Shown here: positions 11,407 through 23,330 of the stretch, piece by piece
How positions within the stretch are numbered: the stretch's first letter is position 1
How the letters are laid out: each line of letters opens with the position of its first letter
NCBI GenBank assembly: GCA_028023455.1
Contig: JAQFVV010006273.1
Coordinates: forward strand, 5,001,128 to 5,065,127
From: Epiperipatus broadwayi
Lineage: Eukaryota; Onychophora; Udeonychophora; Euonychophora; Peripatidae
Reading direction: 5' to 3'
Length of the DNA stretch: 64,000 bases
Translations under genes and position numbers: made by a program
Notes under the pieces: model-generated
Told to the model about the DNA's origin: nothing
The model's database searches: none
What the model saw: the letters and a program-made list of their open reading frames with translations, nothing else

Positions 11407-11454
11407 AAAAGAAAATAATTATTCATTTTATTAAGTGAATAATTATTTTCTTTT
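11407..11454. repeat. Perfect 19-bp hairpin
   Basis: AAAAGAAAATAATTATTCA (11407-11425) and its exact reverse complement (11436-11454) flank a 10-base spacer. There is no T run suggesting a terminator, and no gene next to it. Confidence 0.8.
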
Positions 11455-11814
11455 TTCAATTAAAGAGTATTCAGCATCTGAGAAGAAAAACCATTGCGTT
11501 TTCTTTTTAAAGTAAAATACAGAAGAAGTAAACCGACCAAACTGTCTTATTAACATTTATGAGCAGGCATTTGTATTGGTTAAAAATGTTAATATTATTA
11601 CAAAAATAACTGCAAAAACAAGATTTTGTAACAATAGCAAACTGTAACGATTTAAGCATTTTTGAAGAAGATTTTATATAAAAGCTTTTCCTGCTCAGAC
11701 TTGAAAGGCTTTACCAAAAAGTCTTCTTTGAGTTAATTATAAACTTTTTTGCATATATATATAGTCTTTACAGAATATAATGTAATTAAAAGAGATTTGA
11801 ACTCAGAATTTTAA

Positions 11815-11905
11815 GCTGTGTATTGATTTTATAAGATGGAATGGATAGCTGTAGGGAGGTTGAAAGTCTGATTTCAAATCCCTTCTAATGTTATACGTAT
11901 ATATA
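11815..11905 (+). repeat. SINE-like repeat, family S
   Basis: ATAAGATGGAATGGATAGCT at about 11832 leads to AGGTTGAAAGTCTG and then the box B-like TTTCAAATCCC, ending in an A/T-rich tail. The same order occurs at 45150-45200. Confidence 0.6.
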
Positions 11906-11939
11906 CACAAATAAAATGTCCATTAATTAAAAAAAATAT

Positions 11940-12140
11940 TATAATAACAGTAAAATTAATAAATATAACGGTAATTAACTATTATATACAGTCTTTTCAA
12001 TCTGCAGAAATACTTTTGATTAATTTCTTAATGCTCTTCTGCCATTGAGGATTAAAGAATTAACCAAAACTGCTTTGCAAATTGAAAAGACTGTATATAA
12101 TAGTTAATTACTGTTATATTTATTATTTTTATTATTATTA
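11940..12140. repeat. Inverted repeat (foldback), 40-bp core arms
   Basis: The 40 bases at 11962-12001 match the reverse complement of 12081-12120 with one mismatch, and weaker pairing extends outward by about 20 bases. The spacer is 79 bases and AT-rich. It could be a small non-autonomous foldback element. There is no coding content. Confidence 0.75.
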
Positions 12141-12154
12141 CAATATATTTATAT

Positions 12155-12265
12155 ATAAATTATAAGGGACTTGAAGACAAACTTTCAAACTCTCTTCAGC
12201 TATCTTTTCTAGCTCACCAACCAGTACACATGACCACATACATGTGAAAAAGAAAAATGATCTCC
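12155..12265 (-). repeat. SINE-like repeat, family S
   Basis: This is the reverse-orientation counterpart of the copy at 15700-15825. The two share the blocks TTGGAGATCATTT, CACATGTATGTGGTCATGTG and GATAGCTGAA, and a TTCAAGT...TTATAA end. Confidence 0.65.
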
Positions 12266-12839
12266 AATATACATATATATTAATTAATTTTTTTTTCAAA
12301 ATTAAAACTTTATTTACACCTTAGAGTAGATAGAAGAGAAATCAAAGATAGCATAAAATTATATCAATAAGAAAGTTTCAATAAATACATATAAATGTGG
12401 TATGCAAACCATGTATATAGAAAAATCAGAAGTTGTATTAGATCAATAACATAGTCTCAAGAGCTGCATAAGACAATTATGATAGGCAAATTAATGCAAG
12501 TATGAAAGAAACATTAATAAATAAATATAAATAAAATCAAAGATTACACTAATGCCTTAAGGCAGTGTATCATATGCATAATTTCCTAGGAATATAAAGT
12601 AAATTAAACCTATATATAAGGTTTAGAAATTCCATTGATTGATAGCTATCTTGGCCCAAAGGCCAATGATGACTATTACAATATTTACAAGTTGATATAG
12701 GTAAATTAATTACACAGTATGTAACTAATGCAAAGTTTAGGTATTAAATATATAGGCTGTATGAAAGATCTGTTAAAGTTTAAATTATTACTAGATGAAA
12801 GATGGGATATATTATTCATTCAGTGTATGGGAGAAAGTT
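12266..12839 (-). other. Possible LINE 3' untranslated region
   Basis: This AT-rich stretch lies between the SINE-like copy and the coding remnant that follows. It contains no coding frame. It may be the 3' untranslated part of the LINE upstream on the minus strand, which is an inference from position only. Confidence 0.3.
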
Positions 12840-15284
12840 CAAGTCTTAGGTCTAAGAATTACATGAATTAAGTCTCTAGCCTCGTCTGTCTTCAGGTTTC
12901 GTCAGTTAGCCAAGGCTGACAAGTTCGTTTATCCTCATCTTTTATCTTGTAGAGGGACTTGAAAAAATCGATTAACCATTGAGTCATCGACCAAATATCA
13001 TGCTACATCTGGATGTCCAAATTGAGAAGTTAATGAAAGTGGTCAGTCTTCTTGCTCCAAATTGACCCTTTTTAATTGTGGCCTTAAGAGAAATGTTAGC
13101 TGAATCATTGCCATTTAGTCAGTCTAACACTATATTCCCAGGTCAATGAACTCCTTCTGTTTGTTACATAGGGGCAAAGGGGGTTGTTATAAGCAGAGAA
13201 AGTCTCTGGTGGGGAGTGCTCCAAGAAGGATTTTTATTAAAAAATTGACAAATTTTGGACTCAGTTTGATAAATTTTGTTAATTTGGAAAATCGAGAAAT
13301 TCCTATAGAGAGTATATTAATGGATTTAGTTTTTCTGGCAAACATTAATTGATAAACTTCCCAAAATGATAATTTTCCCTGGAAAAGGGAACCTAATAAC
13401 TGGAAATTTTGAATAATCACCATAACTTGCTTTTGTAACCAAATTCTTCTCCATCTAGGCAGAGGTTGATTGATAGGCTCAACCCATTCCATGGGGAAGG
13501 GGCATTCCATATCAGGATTATCCTTAAAAATCTTGAATAGTACATTTATGAGTTCATTGGAGATAAAAAAAATATTTGGCAAGTGAAGTCTAAGCCCATT
13601 AAACAGGTTGGGTTTTTGTAATAGGTTGAGGCTGATGATGGGAGTCTTGCCTTGCCAGCAAAAGTTTTCTGCATAAGGTTTCAATTTTTTGGGTAAACTT
13701 GCCCATGGGGGAAAATCCTGCCAGATAATATGTTATTTTGGGCAATACTACAGGATTCAGTAATACTATCTTCCCCAACAAGGTCAGGTAGACCTTAGAT
13801 AGTGATGTTACTGTAGAATTGACCTTAGCTAATAAGGAAACTTCGAGTTTCCTCCTCTCATAATGGATGGGGGAGGCTAGGGGGAAGCCAAGAAATTTTT
13901 GAGGGAGAGCTTTAAACCCACCTGGTATTTTCTTGGATGATAGAATCAACCATGTGGCCAATATTGCTCTATTTACTCCGAGACCAAATTTGTAAGAAAA
14001 TTGGTCTAGGAGTTCCTCAAGCCTAGTGAACTCATCCTGAGATGTGAGGAACATCACCGCTTTATCCGTATAGGAAATATGGTGAATGTTCTCCCTCAGC
14101 ACAGGGATGGATATCCCAGAAAAGACATCCTCAATGCTTATCAGTAATGGGTTCACATAGGCTGTGAAGAGGAGTGTACATAGTGGTGAGTCCTGAGGGA
14201 TGGAAATACAGGGCTGAAATCTTGGAGCCACTCTGCGATCGAGAGAGAGAAATACCTCCTGATTGTGAAGAAAGTAGGCCAAAGGAACTTGGAGTTCCTC
14301 CAGCACACTAAGTAATATGTTGATCCTGACACAATCAAAGGCCCCAGCAAATTCAAGTTGAACTGCAATCAATTGGGATATTCTCCTGCGAACATGATCT
14401 ATGAGAAGGCAAAAATGGCTGATAGCATCAGAAGTTGAGTTCCTCTTCTTGACAAATTGGTATGAGGACAATTGATCTATGATGATGTCTTGAATATCCT
14501 CTTTAATTAGGCTCTCAATTGTCTTCACTAGTAAGGGCAACATCGAGATGGGCCAGAGGTTGTTCAATCAATGTGGGGCTTCCCATTTTTTAATAAGAGG
14601 GACCATAGCAATCACACACATTCCATCGATTTTCTGGCTGCCATCAGCCAGAAGATCAACCATTCTTTTGATAATCAGGATGGTAAAGGCATAAAGGTGT
14701 ATGAGTGCAAACTTGGGAATGCCATGCAGCCCAGGATGAGTTCTATCCAGAAACAATCTTATATTTTAATAGGATCCTAATTTCAGTGATCTTATGCAGA
14801 GCTGATTCCCTATTGATGAGAGTCCTATGTGAATTAAATACTCATAGAAGCTGGGATTTTCTGTAGTAAAATTCATGAAATCTGGCCAACATGAAAGAAC
14901 CAGAGTATTCGTTGTCCTGTAATTCAGTTGACCTAGGGACCTTAGACCTTTTTCCAGAGCCCAGATCCATCTTAGGTAGCCTCTGGTCCAGCAGTGTTGG
15001 TGATGAAGGTATTGGCAGGCCCTCTTAATCGAGAAATACTCAGTAATGGCTCCTTGGGTGTGCTTATATTTTGTCTTTAGAGCTAGAATATTAGAGACAG
15101 TTTGAGCATCATAAGGAAGTGATCTTAGCTTTTTAGCATTGGAGTCCAATTTATGAAGCAAATGAACTGGACCCTTAGATTTAATTGTGCATTTCTTGAT
15201 TAGATATTTGAGCATGTCAACAAACACCTTCCAAGCAGCCTGTGCAGGAAGAGAAATCAGCTGTAACTGTGTATTATTTTGCAT
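12840..15284 (-). pseudogene. Dead LINE reverse transcriptase (second family)
   Basis: The minus strand carries four overlapping open pieces of one non-LTR retrotransposon protein. 14766-15284 is the region before the reverse transcriptase. 13599-14567 is the palm: PISMLPLLVKTIE, AVQLEFAGAFDCV (motif A, aspartate replaced by E), PQDSPLCTLLFTAYVNPLL (motif B, GS changed to DS) and SYTDKAVMF, where the catalytic YADD should be. 13187-13684 is the thumb and connector, with LPTRDFLCL near its end. A cysteine pair follows about 13150-13170. The loss of the catalytic aspartates and the frameshifts make it inactive. It is more diverged than the LINE at 4.1-5.7 kb and belongs to another family. Confidence 0.8.
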
Positions 15285-15349
15285 TACAATCCAATATTTT
15301 GATGGGTTGCTAGTCCATCAAAATATTGGATTGTAATGCAAAATAATAC
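15271..15349. repeat. Perfect 35-bp palindrome, 9-bp spacer
   Basis: The arms 15271-15305 and 15315-15349 are exact reverse complements around the spacer GTTGCTAGT. The left arm lies inside the first codons of the LINE frame that starts at 15284, so the palindrome sits exactly at the 5' limit of that LINE copy. Confidence 0.95.
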
Positions 15350-15430
15350 ATCATTTATTCCCAAAAATATTAATTTATCTACATCATACAACCATGAAAA
15401 CATTATATATTATCTCCTACACATCTATAT

Positions 15431-15646
15431 AATCAGTGCTTGGTTTATATTAAAATAGCAAATCTTCTATGGGCAGGCTTTAACATGGGCATGACAATAA
15501 TATTGGCACCAACAGGATATTTTGGGGATTCCATCATCAGATTTTTAATGGTATGAATATCTGAAGAGTTCAAAGGTAGAATTGATTGAAGTCTGTCCAT
15601 TAAAGTTTGAAGATTTGCTATTTTAATATAAAGCAAGCACTGATTA
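15431..15646. repeat. Inverted repeat, 37-bp arms
   Basis: 15431-15467 and 15609-15646 are near-perfect reverse complements (a run through TTAAAATAGCAAATCTTC) enclosing about 140 bases. A short frame on the minus strand crosses it but shows no recognisable domain. Confidence 0.85.
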
Positions 15647-15699
15647 TATATGTGCGTGAGATGATGATTGTATCAACTGATGAGTGCTGATTCAGCATG

Positions 15700-15830
15700 A
15701 AATATATGCATTGGAGATCATTTATCTTATTCACATGTATGTGGTCATGTGACTTGCATAAATAGAGCAGATAGCTGAAAGGAAGCTTAGAAGTCTGTGT
15801 TCAAGTTTCTTATAAAATTATATCTAAAAC
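15700..15830 (+). repeat. SINE-like repeat, family S
   Basis: The blocks TTGGAGATCATTT, CACATGTATGTGGTCATGTG, AGATAGCTGAAAGGAAG and GTGTTCAAGTTTCTTATAA appear in order. With the inverted copy at 12155-12265 it brackets the dead LINE. Confidence 0.65.
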
Positions 15831-16127
15831 TTCAAGTATATTAATTATATGTGTATTCAATCAAATATTATATATATAAATAAAAAATATAATAGTTTCC
15901 ACTTGTACTATAAATAGGACTTGATGTCATTTGGATAGTGTATGAATGGGAGTGTAGTTTTCCTCTATCTAAAATTACATATATATAAACATTAAAAGAA
16001 TAAAACTAAACTAGTCAATAAGTAATCAAAATTACCCCAAATCCATAAATACACAAAGAATTACAGTTACCTATATATCGATAATCAACAATTTCTCTCT
16101 ATCTGTTATAGATATACAAAAGTAATA

Positions 16128-16316
16128 TCCGGAATCTTATAATTAAATATTAGTAAATACAGCAATCAAAAATTTTGAAACGTACAAAAAATATAATTTT
16201 GACTTAGTAGACTACGAGGATAATAGCAAGCGCTCCTAAGTGACGATTATATTTTTTGTACTTTTCAAAATTTTTGATTACTGTATTTACTACTATTTAA
16301 TTATAACATTCCGTAT
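16128..16316. repeat. Foldback element, about 70-bp arms
   Basis: 16128-16198 and 16246-16316 are reverse complements with few mismatches (shared run ATCAAAAATTTTGAAA). The 47-base spacer is GC-richer than the flanks. The size and structure fit a miniature foldback transposon. Confidence 0.8.
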
Positions 16317-16879
16317 ATTGCTTTGGAGAAATACAAACATCGATTTATAATATTATTTCGAATATAAAAGTAATATACATATCAACAATCACAAGTTTCA
16401 AATTTAAATTAACCAAAATTTTATTAAAATTCCAAATTAAATGGAGTTTTTTTAGTGACTTTTTAAACATTCACACATATGTTCAATAATTCAGCATATA
16501 TAGAAAATATCCATGCATAAACATTAAATGGAGGAAATATTCAAAGAATTATACTTACATATCAAAAAACAGCAAACCACATTGACTATTAAATCACTTA
16601 CCACAAATTATTACTAATAAATAGAAAACGATGGTGTTATACCTCTCTTTCTTGTTACACGTATTTATAATTTGAACAGTCATCATGGATGTGAAGGTTC
16701 AAGTGTGAGATAAATTTACCTAAACTGGAAAGTGAAGATGTTTGTGATTTGCACACATTGTGATCTGAGAGTTTTTGTTTCAGTGAATGGTTGGAATGTA
16801 GTGAAATGGTAATAAAAGAGGTTTTAATTAAAACAAAAAAAATAATTATATATATATATATAACTCTAGTGCAGTGATT

Positions 16880-17110
16880 GTTTACTTTTCCACAAGGTGT
16901 TACAGTTGGATAGAATCCAGTATTTATTTTTCATGGGAGCTATGAAGTGAAAGATATCAAACTGTCAATATGTGCATGTTTGATATCTAAAGTTCAACAG
17001 AAAAGCAAAGGATGTTTGAAAAATATATGTATAGTCAAAGAGGGTAGTCTTAGTTTCTGCACTGATGGATGATTACAATATGGTGAAGCAGAGATGGGAA
17101 CAGTACCGAT
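16880..17110 (+). repeat. Dispersed repeat, family R3
   Basis: The part around 17015-17090 (ATATATGTATAGTCAAAGAG, then TTCTGCACTGATGGATGAT and AATATGGTG) is matched with moderate divergence at 47090-47160. It has no coding content, and I do not recognise the family. Confidence 0.45.
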
Positions 17111-17739
17111 AAAATCCAAAAATTTGAATATATGTATATAGTAAATAAAGAAAGAAAGAAAGAAAAATAATATCTTTTACTTTTTCGTTATAAATAATCA
17201 ATCTGGTATTTATCTTAAATTATCAGTACGTGGTGAAACATTTTGTGTTTAAACCTACTTTCTAAAATAATTTGTTTTTGATTTCAGATTTTAAAATTAT
17301 TTGAAATAAATCAAATGTAATTTTCTTAAGCATTTATTTGTTTTAAAATATATTAATATTAATAGTACACTAAAACATTTTTTTGTAAAAAATTTACATA
17401 AATGTGACAAAATTTATGGCCGAAAGATTTATGTCAAGATGATCAGCTTTTAAAACAAATTGTCATGGAAATGTATATTATAATTCAGTGATTGCTTCAT
17501 ATAAAAAAATGTCAGAATAAGTTCATAAATGGCATGTTAAAGCTATCAGTTAATCATTTTTAATAAAAATATAATTTATTATATAAATAACACTTGGTCA
17601 ATATTATTAAAATTGGTTTGAAACAAAACTTGAATAATTTGTTTACTATTATCAGAGTTAATTAAAAACTACATAAGTAATTAAAAATATATAAATCAAA
17701 AAATGCCCATTATAAATATATAAAACAAATACCCATTTG

Positions 17740-19400
17740 CATATCATTATCATTATTTTCAACCATTATCAATCCACTGTAGATTTTTTTCTTCCATATC
17801 ACATGTGATTACTTTCTAGATTTTCACAATTTTTTAAAATCCAGTTTAAAATTTCAACTGTCCACCAATATCATCTCTTTTTAAAGATATGCACAATCCT
17901 GCTTGTTTCAATCTTATAATTTTTTACAGTGATATTAATGATAATCGTTGGTTCTCAGACTTAAGTACTTTCTTTCCAGATCTTGTAAAATCCATCATAC
18001 ATTTCTTCAAACTTGAGTAATCTAATGATTCCATATTTTTTTCCTTGTAAAATGTCCATATTTCAAATTCCTAAATAAGAAATGGTAAAACATATGTAAT
18101 AAAAATACTTCTTTTGATGACATATTATTTTGACCAAACGTATTTCATCCAAGTTTCATTCTGTGATACATTTCATGACATCATCTTTCCATTTGTCTTA
18201 ATAATCTGATGAAGATATTTATAGTTATTAACTTTTGTAATTCATAAGTATCAATCTTCATATTCTTCATCTGTCAAAAGATGAACATATCTTTATACTT
18301 TTAGTATTTATTTTTAATCCTACTTTCTTGCTTTCATTTTGTGATTTTTGCAAAATTTCCTGAAGCTTTGAAGCATTATTTGCAGACAAACTATATCACC
18401 TGCAAAATCTAGATGATTTAAATCATCTTCATTTACTTTTATTTTCTTAGCTTTCCATTTTAATCCACATGAATTACCTTTTATAAAATAGTGGTAAATG
18501 TTTTGGAGATATAGAATTAGTCTAATGTACATCATTTGCATTATGAATATTTATTGTATCACATATAATTTAGTTATTGCTGTTGCATTTTTATATTTTT
18601 TAGAATATGACAATATTATGCTTTTATATTTTGATGGTACAATTCTTTAATTATTCTAAAAATGATTTCAAAATCAAATGTCATTTCATAATTTACAAAT
18701 CCAAGGCATAATGAAAAACACTGTGTTAAAATCACTTTTAAATACAGCATGTTCTATTAGTTAGGGAGAATCCAAAGTATGATGGCAACTAGTTGCAATT
18801 ATCTTGGCAAAGACTTTGTGTAAAAGTAATAAAAGATGATAGGTGTATAATTTTTAACATCTTTATATTTTTCAAATATTAATATTACTATTGAAATTTT
18901 CTAACATTTGATACATTTTTATCATTTACATATTTAGTATATAATTTTGCCAACAATTTTTATATTTCTTCACTTACTTCGTATAAGATATCAAAAATAT
19001 TTCTATTATTTTGTGAAGCTTTTTCCTTCTTCACAATTTTCATTGCATGTCTCATCTCTTCTTTTAAAAATATAATAATCATAATGTTTAAATAGCTGGG
19101 CTATTATTATTGTACCCTTTTTTATAGAACTCTTTCACACATTTGATAATGTCATTTATCTTTTTAATAATAGTTTTATTTTTTCTTCTTATTGTTGAAA
19201 TATTTTTCCAATATCAATATATTGTTTCATAATTTTAAAAGTTTTATTCTTTTTCATAGCTTTCTTTAATAATCTGAAGTTACATTTTCTCATAGTCATT
19301 TTTTCCTACTATTTCACAAAATTTTAGATAATTGTTTTTTCCTAATAAATCTTTAAAAAATTGAATAACATCAATAGCTTTTGCAACAGATATATAGAAA
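17740..19400 (-). pseudogene. Dead LINE reverse transcriptase (family of 1-480)
   Basis: Minus-strand translation gives, in order, a linker resembling REEMRHAMKIVKKEKA (about 19060), then LNHLDFAGDIV (about 18390-18430), where FAGD replaces the catalytic FADD. A tail at about 17780-17890 (SNHM/ITCDMEE) matches ITCEMNK in the copy at 31.8 kb. A short open stretch at 18320-18541 contains the motif C region. The rest has many stops and shifts. It is inactive because of the G replacing an aspartate and the broken frame. It belongs with the remnants at 1-480, 30.7-31.7 and 31.8-32.6 kb. Confidence 0.7.
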
Positions 19401-19954
19401 TAAGCTTCATTCCCTCAGTAAAAATATTCAAATTGAAATTCACATACACATCATCAATGACAATAATGCAATTAATAGATGTGACACATGCTTAGCTATC
19501 TCCAGAAAATGGATAAGCTAATCATATTACATATACATTTGCATATATTACCATTTAATAATATCACAACAACTATTACTATTTTGGCTATGACTATGAG
19601 AAATAACATTTTGAAATGGCTTATCCTGGATTAACCCATTTTGATTGTTTGCTATTAACAGCATCTTCAACCAGTGTTTTAAAGCGCTTGTATATACTAA
19701 TACACAAATAAAATAAAATCTTGGTATCTTTATAAGTAGAAAAACAAAGAGAAATGCTGAATGCTCTAGTAGATTTAAAATAACTTTCATTTAATCAAAC
19801 TATTTACACAGTTATTTATAATAATGAGGAATTTGAACCCAGTTTTTCTTAAAACGTATATATAATATACTTGTATTTAAATATTACAGCTATATTATAT
19901 ATATTAAGTTGTCTACAGGAGTTCATAGTACATGATCATAACAAAATCAAAAAG

Positions 19955-20200
19955 AAGATAAGTCACTGAGATATTTTTTGAGAAGTGTTTGGAAAGGGAA
20001 GCATTTCAATAGGAAATGTTTGATAATTTGTTTATCTCTGACATAAAGTACATACTGGATTATATTCATCAAATGCACTTTGTATGAAATAAAAGATTTG
20101 ATAGGGAAGGTTTTGACTATGATTTTATTTAAGAAATATTCTATTAATAAGTCAATTTTGTAAATTAATTATTTTTAAAATAATATTTGCAAATTACTGC
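19955..20200 (-). pseudogene. LINE C-terminal zinc-knuckle fragment
   Basis: The minus strand reads NPVCTLC, then after a one-base shift KQIIKHFLLKCFPF. This is a C-x2-C...H-x4-C knuckle typical of LINE C-termini. Upstream, VKTFPIKSF is matched by VNLNTLPTSYF in the plus-strand fragment at 26.9 kb. Both are tail fragments of one family. Confidence 0.6.
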
Positions 20201-20574
20201 TCTTTTGAAAAAGTTTATTCACATTCAGTTAACATTAATTTCTAGTAGATCACAACAAACGCAAAAATAATTTGTGCAGACTCAGTATTAACAATTCAAA
20301 TGCAAATTCAGTAAAATTTGGACATTTTTTAAAGCCACAAAAGGAATTAGGATTTATTTTTTAGGTAGATGGTCTACGGTATCCTAGTTTTATGTGCAAT
20401 TATTAATCAAACAAATATGATTCTAGCTATACTTAACTGAAATGTGAAACAAGAAAGACAAATCTAAAACATACGCTATCTAGTAGACACGAAAAATATT
20501 TTTTTGTATATGATTTCTTTCAGAAAACTTTTAAAGAGTTTATTTTGTAGTTTTATGTGTGTGTATATATATAT

Positions 20575-20865
20575 TATATTCATAGTATTATTTCCAAGAT
20601 CTTCTGTGTAATAAAAACATAATAGCTAAATAAGTGGATTTCAGTACAGTAACAAGTACTGTCTTCAGAGCTTCTTCTTTCTTAAATCATAATGAGGAGA
20701 AAATAAAATAAAAAAAAGGATTTTAAATGTTACCACACACATTCTTATGTTTTGAAAAAGAAGCTCTGAGGAAAGTACTTGTTATTATTCTGAAATGTCA
20801 GCTATTTAGTTATTATATTTTTATTACATGAAAACTCCTGTAGGTAATACTATGAATTTATTTAT
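20575..20865. repeat. Foldback element, about 105-bp arms
   Basis: The left arm (about 20575-20690) and right arm (about 20757-20865) are reverse complements. Shared runs are AACAAGTACT...TCAGAGCTTCTT, then the TAATAAAAA.ATAAT.GCTAAATA block, and ATTCATAGTATTA at the outer ends. The spacer is about 70 bases. It is non-coding and MITE-like. Confidence 0.8.
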
Positions 20866-20923
20866 CCATGAGCTATTATATATATATATATATATATATA
20901 TAATAGCTCATGGATAAATAAAT
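20856..20923. repeat. (TA)n palindrome with 23-bp unique arms
   Basis: TTTATTTATCCATGAGCTAT (left) and its reverse complement (right, 20901-20923) flank a pure TA tract of about 22 bases. It overlaps the end of the adjacent foldback. Confidence 0.9.
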
Positions 20924-20999
20924 ATAGTTTCTACTACAGCAATTAGGTGTTTGAAATGATGGAGAAGAAAGATACCATGAGTTTTAATGTTATCTAGCA

Positions 21000-21820
21000 T
21001 TGAGGCAATTCTTGGTAACTTAGTTGTTCACTAACAGGTTCTGTAGGAACGTGGAACATGATTTAGATTGACTTAAAATTCAATTTTCTTACAAATTTAT
21101 TCTTCTATTTTGGGTTTCTTTGATATAATAAATGATATTATAATCAATTTATCCTCCTTCATTACTTTAATAAAATAAACTAGAAATTAATTATTATCTT
21201 TGAAGACAACTTCTACATGTTTCTCAACTCTAGTTCATAACTATTACTTAACTAAATGATTCTCTCTGAACTATATATTAAATAAATCATCAATAAAGAA
21301 AATAAATATGGGATAATATTAATTTAACAAATATTATAACATCATTAACTAATATTTCAACATATAAATATTTAGATAAGCATGATTTTCATTTCTTACA
21401 TTCTATATAATTTCTGTTTTCTAAGAAAATTACCTTCAATTTTAAATAATATTTTTGCTTTCTAACACTAAATGTACGATGACAAATGTAGGTTTATATA
21501 AATCAAAAGTTCCAAGATTTTTTTATTCTTGATGCTTTGTTCAATATTTATAGTGTTATTTTCTTGTAGTCTAAAACAAATTTGCCTTTTTAATGAGGTT
21601 TATTTAAATTCGTCCAAGTAATAAATTCATTTTCTTTAGTCAAGTGTCAATCTTTAGGTACATAAACATATTAGATCATAGATAAAAAGTTACCCAACTT
21701 TAGTGTGAAAAGAAGGCTACCTTGACAATATATTGAGATTTGTATTGTTTAGATGTTGGCTCTTTTCATGTATTTTAGTAAAGATTTTTTTGCTAGTATT
21801 GTAATGTTAAATGAATTTTT
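21000..21820. other. AT-rich stretch without recognised gene
   Basis: No coding frame or repeat match is recognised. Confidence 0.5.
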
Positions 21821-21821
21821 G

Positions 21822-21875
21822 TTATATATATATATATATATAAAGTATATGCATTAAAAGTATATACATTATACT

Positions 21876-21911
<36 letters not shown>

Positions 21912-21945
21912 ATATGCATTAAAAGTATATACATTATTTGCATCA
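21822..21945. repeat. Two-copy direct repeat with (TA)n
   Basis: A TA tract followed by AAAGTATATGCATTAAAAG and TATATACATTAT occurs twice in tandem with a period of about 70 bases. Confidence 0.85.
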
Positions 21946-22199
21946 TATAACCATTAAAATATTATATATATATTAAAGCAAAGATGTTCATGGACTATAT
22001 ATATATATATAAGACAACTGAGTTCATCTATACATAATTTATTGTATCAAAAATATATATACCAACATTTTGGCTGAGTCACAGTAGCTATCAACTGGGT
22101 AATATATATTATAAATAGAATGTAGAGATACTGATGTTGATGTTTCCAGAAAATTATCAACTTCTAATTGACAATCCTGAGAATAATCACATTTTTTTC

Positions 22200-23330
22200 A
22201 TTAATCTATAATTGTTCTGTTCTTTTGAAAAATCCATATTTATATAATGACGCACCTATTTGCACTTCTAATGCACAAATGAATAGTATGTAAATCACTT
22301 TCCAATAGACATCATCTTGAATTAAATATGGACCTGAGAAAATGAGAATAACTACCAATGCATCAAGTTCCTTTATCTCTACATTCAATGAGAAACTACC
22401 CATCTTAATTATAAAATGCTCATGAAGCCTATCAATATCTGTGGTATCATATGCTCTAAATCCATTACATCAAAATTAAAATCCCACATGCACACCAGTG
22501 TAAAAGCTTTCTTATACCACAATCATTATTTGTGTAAGTTCAAGTTAGCTAAGAAAAATAACCTTGACTTTTATCTCTCAGATTTGCACAGCATTAATTA
22601 CAAAAATAAAATCTTAAGCCATTAAAAACATTTTAAGTTTAGACATCCGTACCTATTACCTGATTAAATCCCTGCTCTTCATTATCATACATTCCCCGAA
22701 TTATTCATCATCACATTAAAGTTTGCTCTGCAACTCACCAAATTTCTTTGCACACTCCTACCTCTCTGAACTGACTTATTAACAGCATAAAAGACATTCT
22801 CCCCAAATCAAAAATCAGATCATGTCCTCATACCAACTGCTAGGTCATATATTTTGTGAATCATAGGCCAATTCGTCTAGCCAATTAGCACAACACTAGT
22901 ACATATTCAATTACACTTAAACCCAAATCAATACCAAATCATTTTTTTATGAACACCAATCCATTTTCAGCCATCCCTTCAATTCTATATCTGCCAACAT
23001 TGTATGCTTAGAGAATAATGACATCCAGAATAAACTGAAAAAGGCCCTGGCGCATTGTGAGATATAAAGGCAAGAGAGACTGCTGCATTGCCCTTTCTAA
23101 AAAAAAGTTGACTTAAACATAATAGTTAGTGATTCAATTATGCTAAACACCCCATTCATGTTTTCTTTAATAAACCCTGTAATCTTTTCCCATCTGTCAG
23201 TTGCCCTGACTATAACTAATATAACTCAGTTAAAAATGCACTAGGCAAAAATAAATTGCTAACTTTGCAGATTTAAAACTTATCTTGTATACATTTTTCC
23301 ATATATTTATCCACATTACATTTTCTCAAG
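22200..23330 (+). pseudogene. Penelope-like element 3' end, copy A
   Basis: This copy aligns over about 1.05 kb with copy B (24741-25790); offsets stay near 2.47 kb and divergence is substantial. Shared DNA blocks include TTCTAATGCACAAAT, AACTACCCATCT, TTATCTCTCAGA and CCAATTAGCACAAC. The region equivalent to the GIY-YIG core is at about 22830-22900 but is riddled with stops. The downstream part matches the IVCxExND..K.K.KA block (about 23005-23050). It is inactive. The reverse transcriptase region is not recognisable upstream. Confidence 0.65.
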
